Source: Stenotrophomonas hibiscicola ATCC 19867
Lineage (GTDB): Bacteria > Pseudomonadota > Gammaproteobacteria > Xanthomonadales > Xanthomonadaceae
Direction: 5' to 3'
NCBI RefSeq assembly: GCF_000382065.1
Contig: NZ_KB907500.1
Location: 186,001-250,000 of the forward strand
Length of the DNA: 64,000 nucleotides
Positions 14,301 to 23,229 of the stretch are shown piece by piece. The position numbers were made by a program, and so were the translations under genes. The notes below the pieces were generated by a model. The model was given only the letters and a program-made list of their open reading frames with translations, was not told where the DNA came from and did not search any database. Position 1 is the first letter of the stretch; each line of letters opens with the position of its first letter.

Positions 14301-14864
14301 GCGGGTGTGGCGGATGCGGGTCTCGGTCTCCTTGCGGCGCTCCTTGTACTTGGAGATGCCGGCCGCCTCTTCCAGGTACACGCGCAGGTCTTCCGGGCGT
14401 GCCTCGATGATCTGGCTGATCATGCCCTGCTCGATGATCGAGTAGCTGCGCGGCCCCAGGCCGGTGCCGAGGAACAGATCGGTGATGTCGCGGCGACGGC
14501 ACTTGGTGCCGTTGAGGTAGTAGTTGCTGGTGCCGTCGCGGCTGACCGTGCGCTTGACCGAGATTTCGTTGAACGAGGCGTACTCGCCCGAGATCGTGTG
14601 GTCGGAGTTGTCGAAGATCAGCTCGACGGTGGCCTGTGACACCGGCTTGCGGGCATTGGACCCGGAGAAGATCACGTCGGTCAGCGAGTCGCCGCGCAGG
14701 CGGCTGGCCGAACTCTCACCCATGACCCAGCGCACGGCGTCGATGATGTTCGACTTGCCGCAGCCATTGGGCCCCACCACGCCGGTCATGTTGGTCGGCA
14801 GGTGCAGGGTGGTCGGATCGACGAACGACTTGAAGCCGGACAGCTTGATCGTGGAAAGACGCAT
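11361..14864 (-). CDS. smc: chromosome segregation protein SMC
   Basis: SMC of 1167 residues, an ABC-type ATPase that with ScpA/ScpB compacts and resolves chromosomes. Walker A GPNGCGKSN lies near residue 32 and marks the N-terminal head half. Two long Leu/Gln/Glu-rich coiled coils flank a globular hinge at roughly 500-650. The C-terminal head half has the signature LSGGEKAMTA and Walker B FCLLDEVDAPLDEANV. The start at 14864 (MRLSTIKLSGFKSFVDP) is the canonical SMC N terminus; an in-frame ATG 66 nt upstream adds an unconserved peptide. First gene of the smc-zipA unit; its upstream region is AT-rich and shared with a divergent gene. Confidence 0.96.
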   Translation of the reverse strand: MRLSTIKLSGFKSFVDPTTLHLPTNMTGVVGPNGCGKSNIIDAVRWVMGESSASRLRGDSLTDVIFSGSNARKPVSQATVELIFDNSDHTISGEYASFNEISVKRTVSRDGTSNYYLNGTKCRRRDITDLFLGTGLGPRSYSIIEQGMISQIIEARPEDLRVYLEEAAGISKYKERRKETETRIRHTRENLDRLGDLRDEISKQLEHLKRQAKQAEQYQALQEERRVKDAEWKALEFRGLDGRLSKLREGLSQEETRLQQLIADQRDAEARIETSRARREEAADALNTAQAAVYQVGSTLARLEQQIQHQRELSQRLHKARDETQQALAELGQHISGDEARLRVLREAVEAATPQLEALQEENEIKQESLREAEERLASWQQRWEQHTSQSSEASRAGDVERTRVDYLDKQILDADRRREALAAERAGLDVDALEEAFEQLHLQHDTQKAALDELSEDVELRKQGVAAVQEQQRNGQNELAELRKQANGLRGRLASLEALQQAALGQEQGAAVAWLKARGLDSAARVGERLDVDAGWENAVESALGHLIEGVLVDDPASLVDALGELGDGHLALVANGDDELKVAPTSLAARVRGPVAIRRLLAHLHAAKDLSEAKALQGSLPEGDSVITQGGERLGQGWLRVSRSGAAQQGALLREREIQELREQIEQLQDREAELEEQLAGFREQLHAAEQQREDAQRALYQAHRAVSELAGQLQGQQGKVEAARTRIDRIEGELKQLQETIEANNEQAREARSRLESAVSSMGDLESTRQRLEGERRQLTEARDLARDAARAVRERAHSLALTLESQRAQLASLSQALERMGTQRGQLDSRLGELHSQLDEGDSPIEALQAEHQNALEERVRADRVLTEARTLLDGIDAELRNYEQTRHQRDEQALVQRERISQRKLDQQALVLSADTLQAAVEKAGFVLQDVLNALPEDARLGDWEQAVHQIDARMRRLEPVNLAAIHEYGEASQRSDYLDSQHADLTTALETLEDAIRKIDRETRGRFKDTFDRVNAGVQALYPRLFGGGHAYLELTGEDLLDTGVTIMARPPGKRVSSISLLSGGEKAMTAVALVFAIFQLNPAPFCLLDEVDAPLDEANVGRLANMVKEMSEKVQFLFVSHNKATMEAAHQLSGVTMREPGVSRLVSVDLEEAARLAGAA

Positions 14865-15175
14865 GGCGTGATTGGGTTCCAACAGGCGCCCAGAGGGCGT
14901 CCGTATTGTGGATGTCAGGTCAGCCAGCACCTCAAGCCATTGATTTCAAAAGAATTCAATGAAGCCAAGGGTGACACAATGGAATGAGTATAACGGCGCG
15001 AATGTTCCACGGGCGGGATGACCGGCCGAGAATGCCCAGACACGCACTCCCTTTCACGTTTGAATGTCGCCTCAGGACCGTGAAGCCCCCTCCATCCGAA
15101 ACCAAATATTTGATTTTAAAGTACATTTCAAGGATCAGCCTAGCCAGCCACGTCTCCAGGCTGCAGCATGGACCT
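14865..15175. promoter_or_regulatory. AT-rich divergent intergenic region with a 22-bp inverted repeat
   Basis: This 311-bp gap between smc (minus) and the DUF1963-like gene (plus) has no convincing gene. It is visibly richer in A/T than its surroundings. It contains an imperfect inverted repeat at 14939-14960, ATTGATTTC-AAAA-GAATTCAAT, with 9-bp arms and one mismatch, which is striking in this GC-rich genome. It could be an operator for either divergent gene. I could not assign clear -35/-10 pairs. Confidence 0.4.
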
Positions 15176-15784
15176 ATGAACAGCCCTAGCCAGCCTGCCT
15201 ACCAGGAGCTGAAGTTTGAGCACCTTGGCCAAGTCCGGGATCGAGCCTTTCTTGGAGGCAATCCATACCTGCCTCCCGATACTCCCTGGCCTTGCGACGC
15301 AAAGGGGAAGCCGATGCTTCATCTTGCGAGCCTGCCTGCACCCTTCGTTCAAACGCATGCCCAGAAGATCGAAATCAGAGCTGATCTCTGCGTGTCGATC
15401 TTCACGCCTTATGACGTTCTTGACGATGCCTACATCGAAACCGCTCTACTGACTGGCGGACGTGTCATCGCTTACGCACCCCACGAATCCGGCCCAGACA
15501 GCGCAGCGCCCCCTTTTGATCCGCGCCTGATCACCACTGCCACGGCCTCCATCCCGGATGACGCCGAGAACGGAATCGCCAAGATTGGCGGAATTCCCGC
15601 TTGGCTTCAGGACGATTGCACTGATGGACGGGAATTCATCCTCCAGATCAACGGTTCCCGATTGAACCGGGCTGCACCGACGCATCGAGGAATCCTGGTC
15701 GGCGGAATGGGCTATCTGTTGCTTGATCGCAACATTTCCTCACCTTCGATGGATTGCGGTCGATTCGTCATCCAGACGACCTGA
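15176..15784 (+). CDS. DUF1963 (YwqG-like) family protein
   Basis: Putative cytoplasmic protein of 202 residues. The segment FLGGNPYLPPDTPWPCDAKG followed by PMLHLASL resembles the core of DUF1963 proteins (GG-x-PYLP-x-D-x-x-WP), whose function is unknown and which often occur in polymorphic-toxin or immunity contexts. I took the ATG at 15176 (MNSPSQPAYQEL); no strong ribosome-binding site precedes it, and the longer open frame upstream has atypical composition. The gene is less GC-rich and uses third positions less strictly than its neighbours, and it interrupts a run of minus-strand housekeeping genes, so recent acquisition is likely. No partner toxin gene is visible nearby. Confidence 0.6.
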   Translation: MNSPSQPAYQELKFEHLGQVRDRAFLGGNPYLPPDTPWPCDAKGKPMLHLASLPAPFVQTHAQKIEIRADLCVSIFTPYDVLDDAYIETALLTGGRVIAYAPHESGPDSAAPPFDPRLITTATASIPDDAENGIAKIGGIPAWLQDDCTDGREFILQINGSRLNRAAPTHRGILVGGMGYLLLDRNISSPSMDCGRFVIQTT

Positions 15785-15790
15785 GCAGCC

Positions 15791-15809
15791 AGTCGAGCAT
15801 GGCTCGACT
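15791..15809. repeat. single REP-like hairpin
   Basis: AGTCGAGC-ATG-GCTCGACT, a perfect 8-bp stem just after the stop of the DUF1963-like gene. It resembles one half of a SMAG element without the GTAG end and may serve as that gene's transcript end. Confidence 0.5.
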
Positions 15810-15829
15810 CCACATGTCCAACGTTCCCA

Positions 15830-15862
15830 CAAAACAAAACGGGCACCCTTGCGGGCGCCCGT
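15830..15862 (-). terminator. Rho-independent terminator of the rpsF-rpsR-rplI operon
   Basis: On the minus strand a 10-bp stem (15853-15862 with 15839-15848, one G-U pair) with loop GCAA is followed by TTTTGTTTT. It lies 32 bp beyond the rplI stop and is a classic intrinsic terminator. Confidence 0.88.
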
Positions 15863-15894
15863 TCTGCGGTGATGCCAGGCCTTGCGGCGTGGGA

Positions 15895-16344
15895 TCAGGC
15901 TTCGGCGACGACGACGACCTTGACGGTGGTCTCGACGTCGGCGTGCAGGTGGACCAGCACGTCGTATTCGCCGATGTTGCGGAAGGCGCCTTCGCCCAGG
16001 ATGACTTCGCTCTTTTCCAGCGGCAGACCGGCGGCGGTGAAGGCCTCGGCGATGTCGCGCGGGCCAACCGAGCCGTACAGCTTGCCTTCGGTCGAAGCGT
16101 TGGCGGCGATGGTCACGCTCGCGCCTTCCAGCTTGGCCTTGCGGCCTTCAGCGTCGGCGTGGATGGCCTGGGCCTTGGCTTCGTATTCGGCGCGCTTGGC
16201 TTCGAACTCGGCCTTGTTGCTCTCGGTGGCCGGCACGGCCTTGCCCTGCGGCACGAGGAAGTTACGGCCGTAGCCCGGCTTCACATCAACCAGGTCGCCC
16301 AGGTTGCCAAGGTTGGTGACTTTCTGCAGGAGGATCAACTGCAT
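15895..16344 (-). CDS. rplI: 50S ribosomal protein L9
   Basis: L9 of 149 residues, the usual length. The N-terminal 23S rRNA-binding domain ([19 protein letters not shown]... with the [13 protein letters not shown] signature at about 24-36) is joined by a long charged helix to the C-terminal domain. It helps maintain translational fidelity at the L1 stalk base. Last gene of rpsF-rpsR-rplI, 104 bp after rpsR, and followed by a strong terminator. Confidence 0.97.
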   Translation of the reverse strand: MQLILLQKVTNLGNLGDLVDVKPGYGRNFLVPQGKAVPATESNKAEFEAKRAEYEAKAQAIHADAEGRKAKLEGASVTIAANASTEGKLYGSVGPRDIAEAFTAAGLPLEKSEVILGEGAFRNIGEYDVLVHLHADVETTVKVVVVAEA

Positions 16345-16448
16345 GGTATTGCTCCAGATAAGTTATTCGTTAGCGAGGCAACGCCCCGCAACAAAGGCTG
16401 TCCGAATAGCTGGCACAGCGGGGGCGGCGTCGGGCCGCCCCGCCTGCA

Positions 16449-16679
16449 TCAGACGTCGTGGTTGTCGGTGTACGGGATCAGGGCCAGGAAGCGAGCGCGC
16501 TTGACGGCGGTCGCCAGCTGGCGCTGGTACTTCGACTTGGTACCGGTGACGCGGCTCGGCACGATCTTGCCGTTCTCGGTCAGGTACTGGCGCAGGGTGT
16601 TGAGATCCTTGTAGTCGATCTCCTTCACACCTTCAGCAGTGAACTTGCAGAACTTGCGGCGACGGAAGAACTTGGACAT
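16449..16679 (-). CDS. rpsR: 30S ribosomal protein S18
   Basis: S18 of 76 residues. It begins [13 protein letters not shown], followed by [19 protein letters not shown] and the [21 protein letters not shown] signature that contacts 16S rRNA. It pairs with S6 in the platform of the small subunit. It lies 11 bp after rpsF in the same operon, as in most proteobacteria, though no priB gene lies between them as it does in E. coli. Confidence 0.97.
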   Translation of the reverse strand: MSKFFRRRKFCKFTAEGVKEIDYKDLNTLRQYLTENGKIVPSRVTGTKSKYQRQLATAVKRARFLALIPYTDNHDV

Positions 16680-16690
16680 GGGAAGGCTCC

Positions 16691-17128
16691 TTAGGCGGCG
16701 GAAGCGGCGTCGTCGCCGGCTTCGTTGTCAGCGGTGTTGTTGGACTCGCCTTCTTCGTCGTCACGACGACGGCGCTCACCGCGCTCCGGCTTGTCACCCT
16801 TCTCGTCCTTGCTCTTCATGATCAGCGACTGCTCGGTGTCAGCCTCGTCACGCTTGATGACCAGGTTGCGCAGCACGGCGTCGTTGAAGCGGAAGCTCTC
16901 GGTCAGTTCGTTCAGAACGGCCTGGTCGGCTTCGATGTTCATCAGCACGTAGTGGGCCTTCACCAGGTTCTGGATCGGGTACGCCAGCTGGCGGCGGCCC
17001 CAGTCTTCCAGACGGTGGATGGTGCCGTTGCCGTTCTCGACCAGCGACTTGTAGCGCTCGATCATGGCCGGGACCTGCTCGCTCTGGTCCGGGTGGACCA
17101 TGAACACGATTTCGTAATGACGACTCAT
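16691..17128 (-). CDS. rpsF: 30S ribosomal protein S6
   Basis: S6 of 145 residues; the ferredoxin-like core ([19 protein letters not shown]... [13 protein letters not shown]...) covers about 1-100 and binds S18 and the 16S central domain. The C-terminal 40 residues are a highly charged, disordered tail ending in an acidic Ala/Asp-rich stretch, in keeping with S6 being a substrate for glutamate-tail addition in some bacteria. The ATG at 17128 is the conserved start; the AAAGG before an A-run is the likely ribosome-binding site. First gene of the operon; a possible S6:S18 feedback motif lies just upstream. Confidence 0.96.
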   Translation of the reverse strand: MSRHYEIVFMVHPDQSEQVPAMIERYKSLVENGNGTIHRLEDWGRRQLAYPIQNLVKAHYVLMNIEADQAVLNELTESFRFNDAVLRNLVIKRDEADTEQSLIMKSKDEKGDKPERGERRRRDDEEGESNNTADNEAGDDAASAA

Positions 17129-17148
17129 GTTTTTTTCTACCTTTCGGA

Positions 17149-17168
17149 TGTGGCCTTGCGGCCGGACA
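17149..17168 (-). ncRNA. candidate S6:S18-binding leader hairpin of rpsF
   Basis: In the rpsF leader, about 20 nt before the start codon, the minus-strand RNA can fold as UGU-[CCG]-GCC-GCAA-GGC-[C]-ACA, a GCAA-capped stem with a CCG bulge. A CCG-containing asymmetric loop close to the rpsF ribosome-binding site is the hallmark of the known S6:S18 autoregulatory motif. The assignment is by eye only. Confidence 0.4.
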
Positions 17169-17293
17169 GCCCCCCGCCGTTGAGACCGCGGTGGGGCAAG
17201 GGTTCCCGCCAGGGTGGCAGGAAGCCGCGCATTATGGCGCAGATGGGGTGGCCGGGCAACCGGTGGGCCACCTGACACCCTGAACCGGGGGCG

Positions 17294-17323
17294 AGCGCCC
17301 AGCCAACCCGGGTTGGGCGCTAC
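17294..17323. repeat. REP element downstream of iscA
   Basis: On the minus strand this begins GTAGCGCCCAACCC and folds on GGGTTGG and GGGCGCT, a GTAG-initiated REP with a two-base interruption. It lies 26 bp past the iscA stop, between iscA and the rpsF leader. Confidence 0.65.
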
Positions 17324-17349
17324 CAGAACGATCAGGCCCCGGCCGGCCG

Positions 17350-17688
17350 TCAGGCCTTGTCGGCGTCAGTGGTGAAGCTCTCGCCGCAGCCACACTCGGC
17401 GGTGGCGTTCGGGTTGCTGAACGTGAAGGTCTCGCTCAGGCCGTGCTTGCCGAAGTCGATCACGGTGCCGTCCACCAGCGCCAGGCTCTTGGCGTCAACA
17501 TAGATCTTCACGCCGTCCTGCTCGAACACGGTATCGCCCTCGCGCTCATCGCGGGCCAGGTCGGTGATGTGGCCCCAGCCGGAGCAGCCGGTCCTGGTCA
17601 CGCCGAAACGCAGGCCCAGCGCGCCGGGGGTCTGGGCGACAAAGCGCTGCACGCGCTCGAAGGCAACGGGGGTCAGGCTGACGGCCAT
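17350..17688 (-). CDS. iscA: iron-sulfur cluster assembly protein IscA
   Basis: A-type Fe-S carrier of 112 residues, HesB/IscA family. The three cluster ligands are at the canonical positions: C35 in TGCSGW, and C99 and C101 in ECGCGESF. It receives or delivers iron or Fe-S clusters during cofactor assembly. The ATG at 17688 ([13 protein letters not shown]) fits the family N terminus; an ATG 27 nt upstream adds an unconserved leader. It is a lone gene here, away from any iscS/iscU, and is divergent from asnS. Confidence 0.9.
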   Translation of the reverse strand: MAVSLTPVAFERVQRFVAQTPGALGLRFGVTRTGCSGWGHITDLARDEREGDTVFEQDGVKIYVDAKSLALVDGTVIDFGKHGLSETFTFSNPNATAECGCGESFTTDADKA

Positions 17689-17816
17689 GGGGCTACTCCA
17701 GAGGTACGGGGACATTATAAGGAGCTGTGGCTGCGAAAAATGCCTCGCAAGCAGAACGCTGCAACCGGTAAACTCCCGTGTTCACAGATCGAGTCGATCA
17801 GCAGAGGATTCAAGTC

Positions 17817-19211
<1,395 letters not shown>

Positions 19212-19241
19212 GCCCCAAACGACCACGGAGGTGCTGCCCCC

Positions 19242-19541
19242 ATGACCCTGTTCTTCGCCCTCTGTTTCGTTGGCGTTGCAGTGGCCGGGTTCAGTGCCTT
19301 CGTGATCTTCTGGCCGCTGACCCTGGTGCACGTGCGCGACCGCCATCCGGCGCTCGCCGAGCGCTTCGGCAGCGGCGCCTTCCTCAAGCCCGATGCCCTG
19401 GCCTGGCTGCTGCGCCGCGACTATCGCCAGCAGCCGGACCGATCATTGTCCGGGCTGGCGACGCCGGCCTGGGTATCGCTGCTGACCCTGCTGGCCGGAC
19501 TGGGCATGGCTGCCCTGCTCTGGCTGGCCTCGCTCTGGTAA
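19242..19541 (+). CDS. small two-helix membrane protein
   Basis: A 99-residue protein with hydrophobic segments near both ends (about 3-27 and 75-98) and a charged middle (HVRDRHPALAERFG... LLRRDYRQQPDRS). Both termini would face the same side of the inner membrane. A strong ribosome-binding site (GGAGGT) precedes the ATG. I do not recognise the family. It sits 30 bp after asnS and 7 bp before another small gene, probably in one transcript. Confidence 0.75.
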   Translation: MTLFFALCFVGVAVAGFSAFVIFWPLTLVHVRDRHPALAERFGSGAFLKPDALAWLLRRDYRQQPDRSLSGLATPAWVSLLTLLAGLGMAALLWLASLW

Positions 19542-19548
19542 CACATCC

Positions 19549-19863
19549 ATGAATGACATCACCACTTCGCGCGACAGCTGGTGGCTGGCCAGCCTCGGCA
19601 ACACCCTGATCTGGGCACGCCTGCGGGTGCGCCCTGCCGGCACCGCCGAAGTGCTCGACAGCGACGGCAACACGCTGAGCTATGACAGTGAAGACACCGC
19701 CCGTTCGCAGCTGTTCGACGCCGAATTCGTCGAGTATGACGGCCTGGACGAGGAGGACGCGCTGGTGCGCGGCTTCAGCCTGCACGAAGTGCAGCCGCCG
19801 CAGGCCGACAGCGACGAGGGCCTGCGTGGCCGCATGATCCAGTCGCTGGGCGGGCGCGCCTGA
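19549..19863 (+). CDS. conserved hypothetical protein, acidic
   Basis: A 104-residue, strongly acidic cytoplasmic protein (SYDSEDTARSQLFDAEFVEYDGLDEEDA). It has no signal, membrane segment or recognisable domain. It is tightly packed between the small membrane protein (7 bp) and the PaiB-like gene (7 bp), suggesting co-transcription. Function unknown. Confidence 0.7.
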   Translation: MNDITTSRDSWWLASLGNTLIWARLRVRPAGTAEVLDSDGNTLSYDSEDTARSQLFDAEFVEYDGLDEEDALVRGFSLHEVQPPQADSDEGLRGRMIQSLGGRA

Positions 19864-19870
19864 CCCTGGC

Positions 19871-20509
19871 ATGTTCACCCCGCGCGCCTTCGCCGAGACC
19901 GACCTGCACTGGCTGGACCGCCTGCTGGCGCGCGATCCGTTCGTCAGCGTGCTCACCCCGGGCAGCGATGGCCTGCCGGAGCTGACGCGGATGCCGGTGT
20001 TGTACCGGCGCGAGGGCGAGCGCATCGAGCTGCGCGGGCACTGGGCCCGCGCCAACCCGCAGTCGCGCCACAGCGGTGCGGCCAAGGTACTGGTCGATGG
20101 CCCGCACGGCTACGTCTCGGCCAGCTGGTATCCGGACAAGGAGCCCGCCGCGCGGGTGCCGACCTGGAACTATGCGGCCGCCGAGCTGCGCGGCCAGCTG
20201 CACACCTTCGACGACACCGATGCGCTGGCCGAACTGGTCGGCGCGATCAGCGACCATTTCGAAGCCAGCGTCGGCCAGGCCTGGCGCTTCGATGCCGCGC
20301 GCGCCGAACACGGCCCGGAGCTGCGCGCCATCGTCGGCTTCCGCTTCAAGGTTGAACACGTGCAGCTGAAGCTGAAGCTGAGCCAGAACCACCCCGATGC
20401 GAACCAGCGTGCCGTGATCGCCGAACTGGAACAGCTGGGCACCCCTTCCTCCACCGAGTTGGCGCAGTGGATGCGCTGGCACCGCGAACAGGCCACCCGC
20501 AGCGGCTGA
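19871..20509 (+). CDS. PaiB-type FMN-binding protein
   Basis: A 212-residue protein of the PaiB / FMN-binding split-barrel family. The N-terminal MFTPRAFAETDLHWLDRLLARDPFVSVLT pattern, the GHWARANPQSRH segment and the ASWYPDKEPAARVPTWNY motif are all characteristic. Bacillus PaiB affects sporulation and protease genes and is annotated as a negative transcriptional regulator, but many relatives are simply flavin-binding proteins, so a regulatory role here is not established. Co-directional and 7 bp after its neighbour. Confidence 0.88.
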   Translation: MFTPRAFAETDLHWLDRLLARDPFVSVLTPGSDGLPELTRMPVLYRREGERIELRGHWARANPQSRHSGAAKVLVDGPHGYVSASWYPDKEPAARVPTWNYAAAELRGQLHTFDDTDALAELVGAISDHFEASVGQAWRFDAARAEHGPELRAIVGFRFKVEHVQLKLKLSQNHPDANQRAVIAELEQLGTPSSTELAQWMRWHREQATRSG

Positions 20510-20581
20510 ACGCCCCCGATTCCCGCGACGACGCAGCCGGATGGCTGCGGCGCGCCCCCACCCGACGCCAGGCATCCGAAC

Positions 20582-21244
20582 ATGAAAGACATCCACAAGC
20601 TGCTGCAGAACAACCGCGACTGGGCCGACCGCATCGAGAAGGAAGACCCGGACTTCTTCCACCAGCTGGCCAAGCAGCAGCATCCCGAGTACCTGTGGAT
20701 CGGCTGCTCCGATTCACGAGTTCCGGCCAACCAGATCATCGGCATGGCACCCGGCGAAGTGTTCGTGCACCGCAACGTTGCCAACGTGGTCGCCCACACC
20801 GACCTGAACTGCCTGAGCGTGGTGCAGTACGCGGTGGACCAGCTGAAGGTCAAGCACATTCTGATCGTCGGCCATTACGGCTGCGGCGGCGTGCACGCCT
20901 GCCTGCACAATACCCGCGTCGGCCTGGCCGACAACTGGCTGCGCCACGTCGGCGACGTCGTTCAGAAGCACCAGGGCATCCTCGATGCGATCGAAGACGA
21001 TGAACTCAAGCACGCCCGCCTGTGCGAGCTGAACGTGATCGAGCAGGTCGCCAACCTCTGTCGCTCGACCATCGTGCTGGACGCCTGGGCCCGCGGCCAG
21101 AAGCTGATGGTGCATGGCTGGGTGTACAGCCTGAAGGACGGTCGCGTGCGTGAAATGGGCATCGACGTAGGCTCGCTGGAAGAGCTGCAGCCGGCATATG
21201 AGAAGGCACTATCCTTCGTGCCGCGCAAGGGCCGTCGCGACTGA
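20582..21244 (+). CDS. can: beta-class carbonic anhydrase
   Basis: Carbonic anhydrase of 220 residues, interconverting CO2 and bicarbonate in the cytoplasm. The zinc ligands C42, H98 and C101 and the Asp44-Arg46 dyad are all present ([10 protein letters not shown] and GHYGCGGV). Length and sequence match the E. coli Can type (220 aa). Bicarbonate is needed for biotin-dependent carboxylases, carbamoyl phosphate and purine synthesis in air. The ATG at 20582 follows 72 bp after the PaiB-like gene. Confidence 0.96.
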   Translation: MKDIHKLLQNNRDWADRIEKEDPDFFHQLAKQQHPEYLWIGCSDSRVPANQIIGMAPGEVFVHRNVANVVAHTDLNCLSVVQYAVDQLKVKHILIVGHYGCGGVHACLHNTRVGLADNWLRHVGDVVQKHQGILDAIEDDELKHARLCELNVIEQVANLCRSTIVLDAWARGQKLMVHGWVYSLKDGRVREMGIDVGSLEELQPAYEKALSFVPRKGRRD

Positions 21245-21263
21245 TCCCCCACGGATGACCACC

Positions 21264-21785
21264 ATGCTCGCTTCGCCGATCAACCTGCACGCCTGGATCG
21301 AAGAGAACCGCCACCTGCTGAAGCCGCCGGTGGGCAACAAGATGATCGACAACGGCGATTTCATCGTGATGGTGGTCGGCGGGCCGAATTCGCGCACCGA
21401 CTATCACTACGACGAAGGCCCGGAGTGGTTCTACCAGCTCGAGGGCGAGATGGTGCTGAAGGTGCAGGAGGACGGTGCGGTACGTGACATCCCGATCCGC
21501 GCCGGCGAGGTCTTCCTGCTGCCGGCGAAGGTGCCGCACTCGCCGCGCCGCCCGCCCGGGGGCATCGGCCTGGTGGTCGAGCGCAAGCGCCTGCCGCACG
21601 AGAAGGACGGGGTGATCTGGCACTGCGAACGCTGCAACCACAAGCTGCACGAAGAGTTCTTCGCGCTGCAGAACATCGAGACCGACCTGCCCAAGGTGTT
21701 CGCGCGCTACCACGCCAGCCTGGAACTGCGCACCTGCAGCCAGTGCGGGCACGTGGATCCGCTGCCGGTGCCGGCGGCGGGCTGA
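21264..21785 (+). CDS. nbaC: 3-hydroxyanthranilate 3,4-dioxygenase
   Basis: Cupin dioxygenase of 173 residues that opens 3-hydroxyanthranilate to 2-amino-3-carboxymuconate semialdehyde, the precursor of quinolinate and hence NAD. The Fe(II) ligands are H48, E54 and H92 ([11 protein letters not shown] and PHSP), and the bacterial-type C-terminal rubredoxin-like site has C121, C124, C158 and C161. The ATG at 21264 has GGA 8 nt upstream; an ATG 9 nt earlier is also possible and would give 176 residues. It heads the kynurenine group, separated from kynU by a SMAG element. Confidence 0.94.
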   Translation: MLASPINLHAWIEENRHLLKPPVGNKMIDNGDFIVMVVGGPNSRTDYHYDEGPEWFYQLEGEMVLKVQEDGAVRDIPIRAGEVFLLPAKVPHSPRRPPGGIGLVVERKRLPHEKDGVIWHCERCNHKLHEEFFALQNIETDLPKVFARYHASLELRTCSQCGHVDPLPVPAAG

Positions 21786-21797
21786 GCACCTGCCCCT

Positions 21798-21857
21798 GTA
21801 GAACCGAGCCCATGCTCGGCTTCGTGGCCCGGCAGCCGAGCATGGGCTCCGCTCTAC
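21798..21857. repeat. SMAG-type dimeric REP element
   Basis: GTAG-initiated inverted pair (GTAGAACCGAGCCCATGC... to ...GCATGGGCTCCGCTCTAC) with some mismatches. It lies 12 bp past the nbaC stop and 66 bp before kynU, inside what is otherwise a single-direction pathway cluster. Confidence 0.82.
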
Positions 21858-21923
21858 AGGTTCGGCGGCAGGCACGCCGCCAAGCGCTACACTGGCGGTC
21901 CCGTTGCAGCCTGTTGCCCGACC

Positions 21924-23198
21924 ATGTCCGACCTGCTCAGCCGCACCCACGCCATTGCCCTGGACGCCGCCGATCCGCTGCGTCCGATGCGTAACGAATT
22001 CCTGATTCCGCGCCATGGCGGCGGCGAGCAGACCTACTTCGTCGGCAACTCGCTGGGCCTGCAGCCGCGTGGCGCTCAGGCCGCGGTGCAGGAAGTGATG
22101 AAGCAGTGGGGCGAGCTGGCGGTGGAAGGCCACTTCACCGGCCCTACCCAGTGGCTGTCCTACCACCGCCTGGTGAGCGCGCAGCTGGCCCGCGTGGTCG
22201 GTGCGCTGCCCAGCGAAGTGGTGGCGATGAACACGTTGAGCGTGAACCTGCATCTGATGATGGTCAGCTTCTACCGGCCGACCACGCAGCGCCCGGTGAT
22301 CCTGATGGAAGCCGGCGCATTCCCGACCGACCGCCACGCGGTCGAAGCACAGATCCGCTTCCATGGCTTCGACCCGGCCCAGTGCCTGGTGGAAGTGCAG
22401 CCGGACGAAGCCAACGGCACGATCTCGCTGACCGCGATCGAACGCGCCATCGCCGAGCACGGCCCGCGCCTGGCGCTGGTGCTGTGGCCCGGCGTGCAGT
22501 ACCGCACCGGCCAGGCCTTCGACCTCGATGCAATCACCCGCGCCGCACGCCTGCAGGGGGCGCGCATCGGCTTCGACCTGGCGCATTCGGTGGGCAACCT
22601 GCCGCTGCGCCTGCATGACGTGGCGCCGGACTTTGCGGTGTGGTGCCATTACAAATACCTCAACAGCGGCCCGGGCGCGGTTGCCGGCGCCTTCGTGCAC
22701 GAGCGCCACCATCGCGACACCACCCTGCCCCGATTCGCTGGCTGGTGGGGCCATGAGGAAGCCACCCGTTTCCAGATGGCACCGCAGTTCACCCCGGCCA
22801 TCGGTGCCGAAGGATGGCAGCTGAGCAATCCGCCCATTCTGGGGCTGGCACCGTTGCGCGCCTCGCTGGACCTGTTCGAGCGAGCCGGCATGGACGCGCT
22901 GCGCAGCAAATCGCTGGCGCTGACCGGCATGCTCGAAGCACTGGTGCGCGCACGCCTGCCGCAGGTGCTGGAGATCATCACCCCGGCAGACCCGCAGCGC
23001 CGCGGCTGCCAGTTGTCGCTGCGCGTGATCGGCGGCCGCGAGCGCGGGCGCGCCCTGTTCGAGCACCTGCGCAGCATCGGCGTGCTCGGCGACTGGCGCG
23101 AGCCCGACGTGATCCGCATCTCGCCCACCCCGCTCTACAACCGTTACCTAGACGTGCACCACTTCGTCGAGGAAGTGGAAGCCTGGGCCGGCCTCTGA
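21924..23198 (+). CDS. kynU: kynureninase
   Basis: PLP enzyme of 424 residues (fold type I) that cleaves kynurenine or 3-hydroxykynurenine to (3-hydroxy)anthranilate and alanine. The YFVGNSLGLQPR start motif, the D-x-A-H pair (GFDLAHSVGN) and Schiff-base Lys244 in WCHYKYLNSGPG are intact, and the C terminus has the usual ISPTPLYNRY. Together with kmo and nbaC it supplies quinolinate for NAD synthesis, the route known in Xanthomonadaceae in place of aspartate-based NadB/NadA. Confidence 0.96.
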   Translation: MSDLLSRTHAIALDAADPLRPMRNEFLIPRHGGGEQTYFVGNSLGLQPRGAQAAVQEVMKQWGELAVEGHFTGPTQWLSYHRLVSAQLARVVGALPSEVVAMNTLSVNLHLMMVSFYRPTTQRPVILMEAGAFPTDRHAVEAQIRFHGFDPAQCLVEVQPDEANGTISLTAIERAIAEHGPRLALVLWPGVQYRTGQAFDLDAITRAARLQGARIGFDLAHSVGNLPLRLHDVAPDFAVWCHYKYLNSGPGAVAGAFVHERHHRDTTLPRFAGWWGHEEATRFQMAPQFTPAIGAEGWQLSNPPILGLAPLRASLDLFERAGMDALRSKSLALTGMLEALVRARLPQVLEIITPADPQRRGCQLSLRVIGGRERGRALFEHLRSIGVLGDWREPDVIRISPTPLYNRYLDVHHFVEEVEAWAGL

Positions 23199-23229
23199 GC
23201 CGTCCCCTCCCCTACTGCTGGACAGTTCG

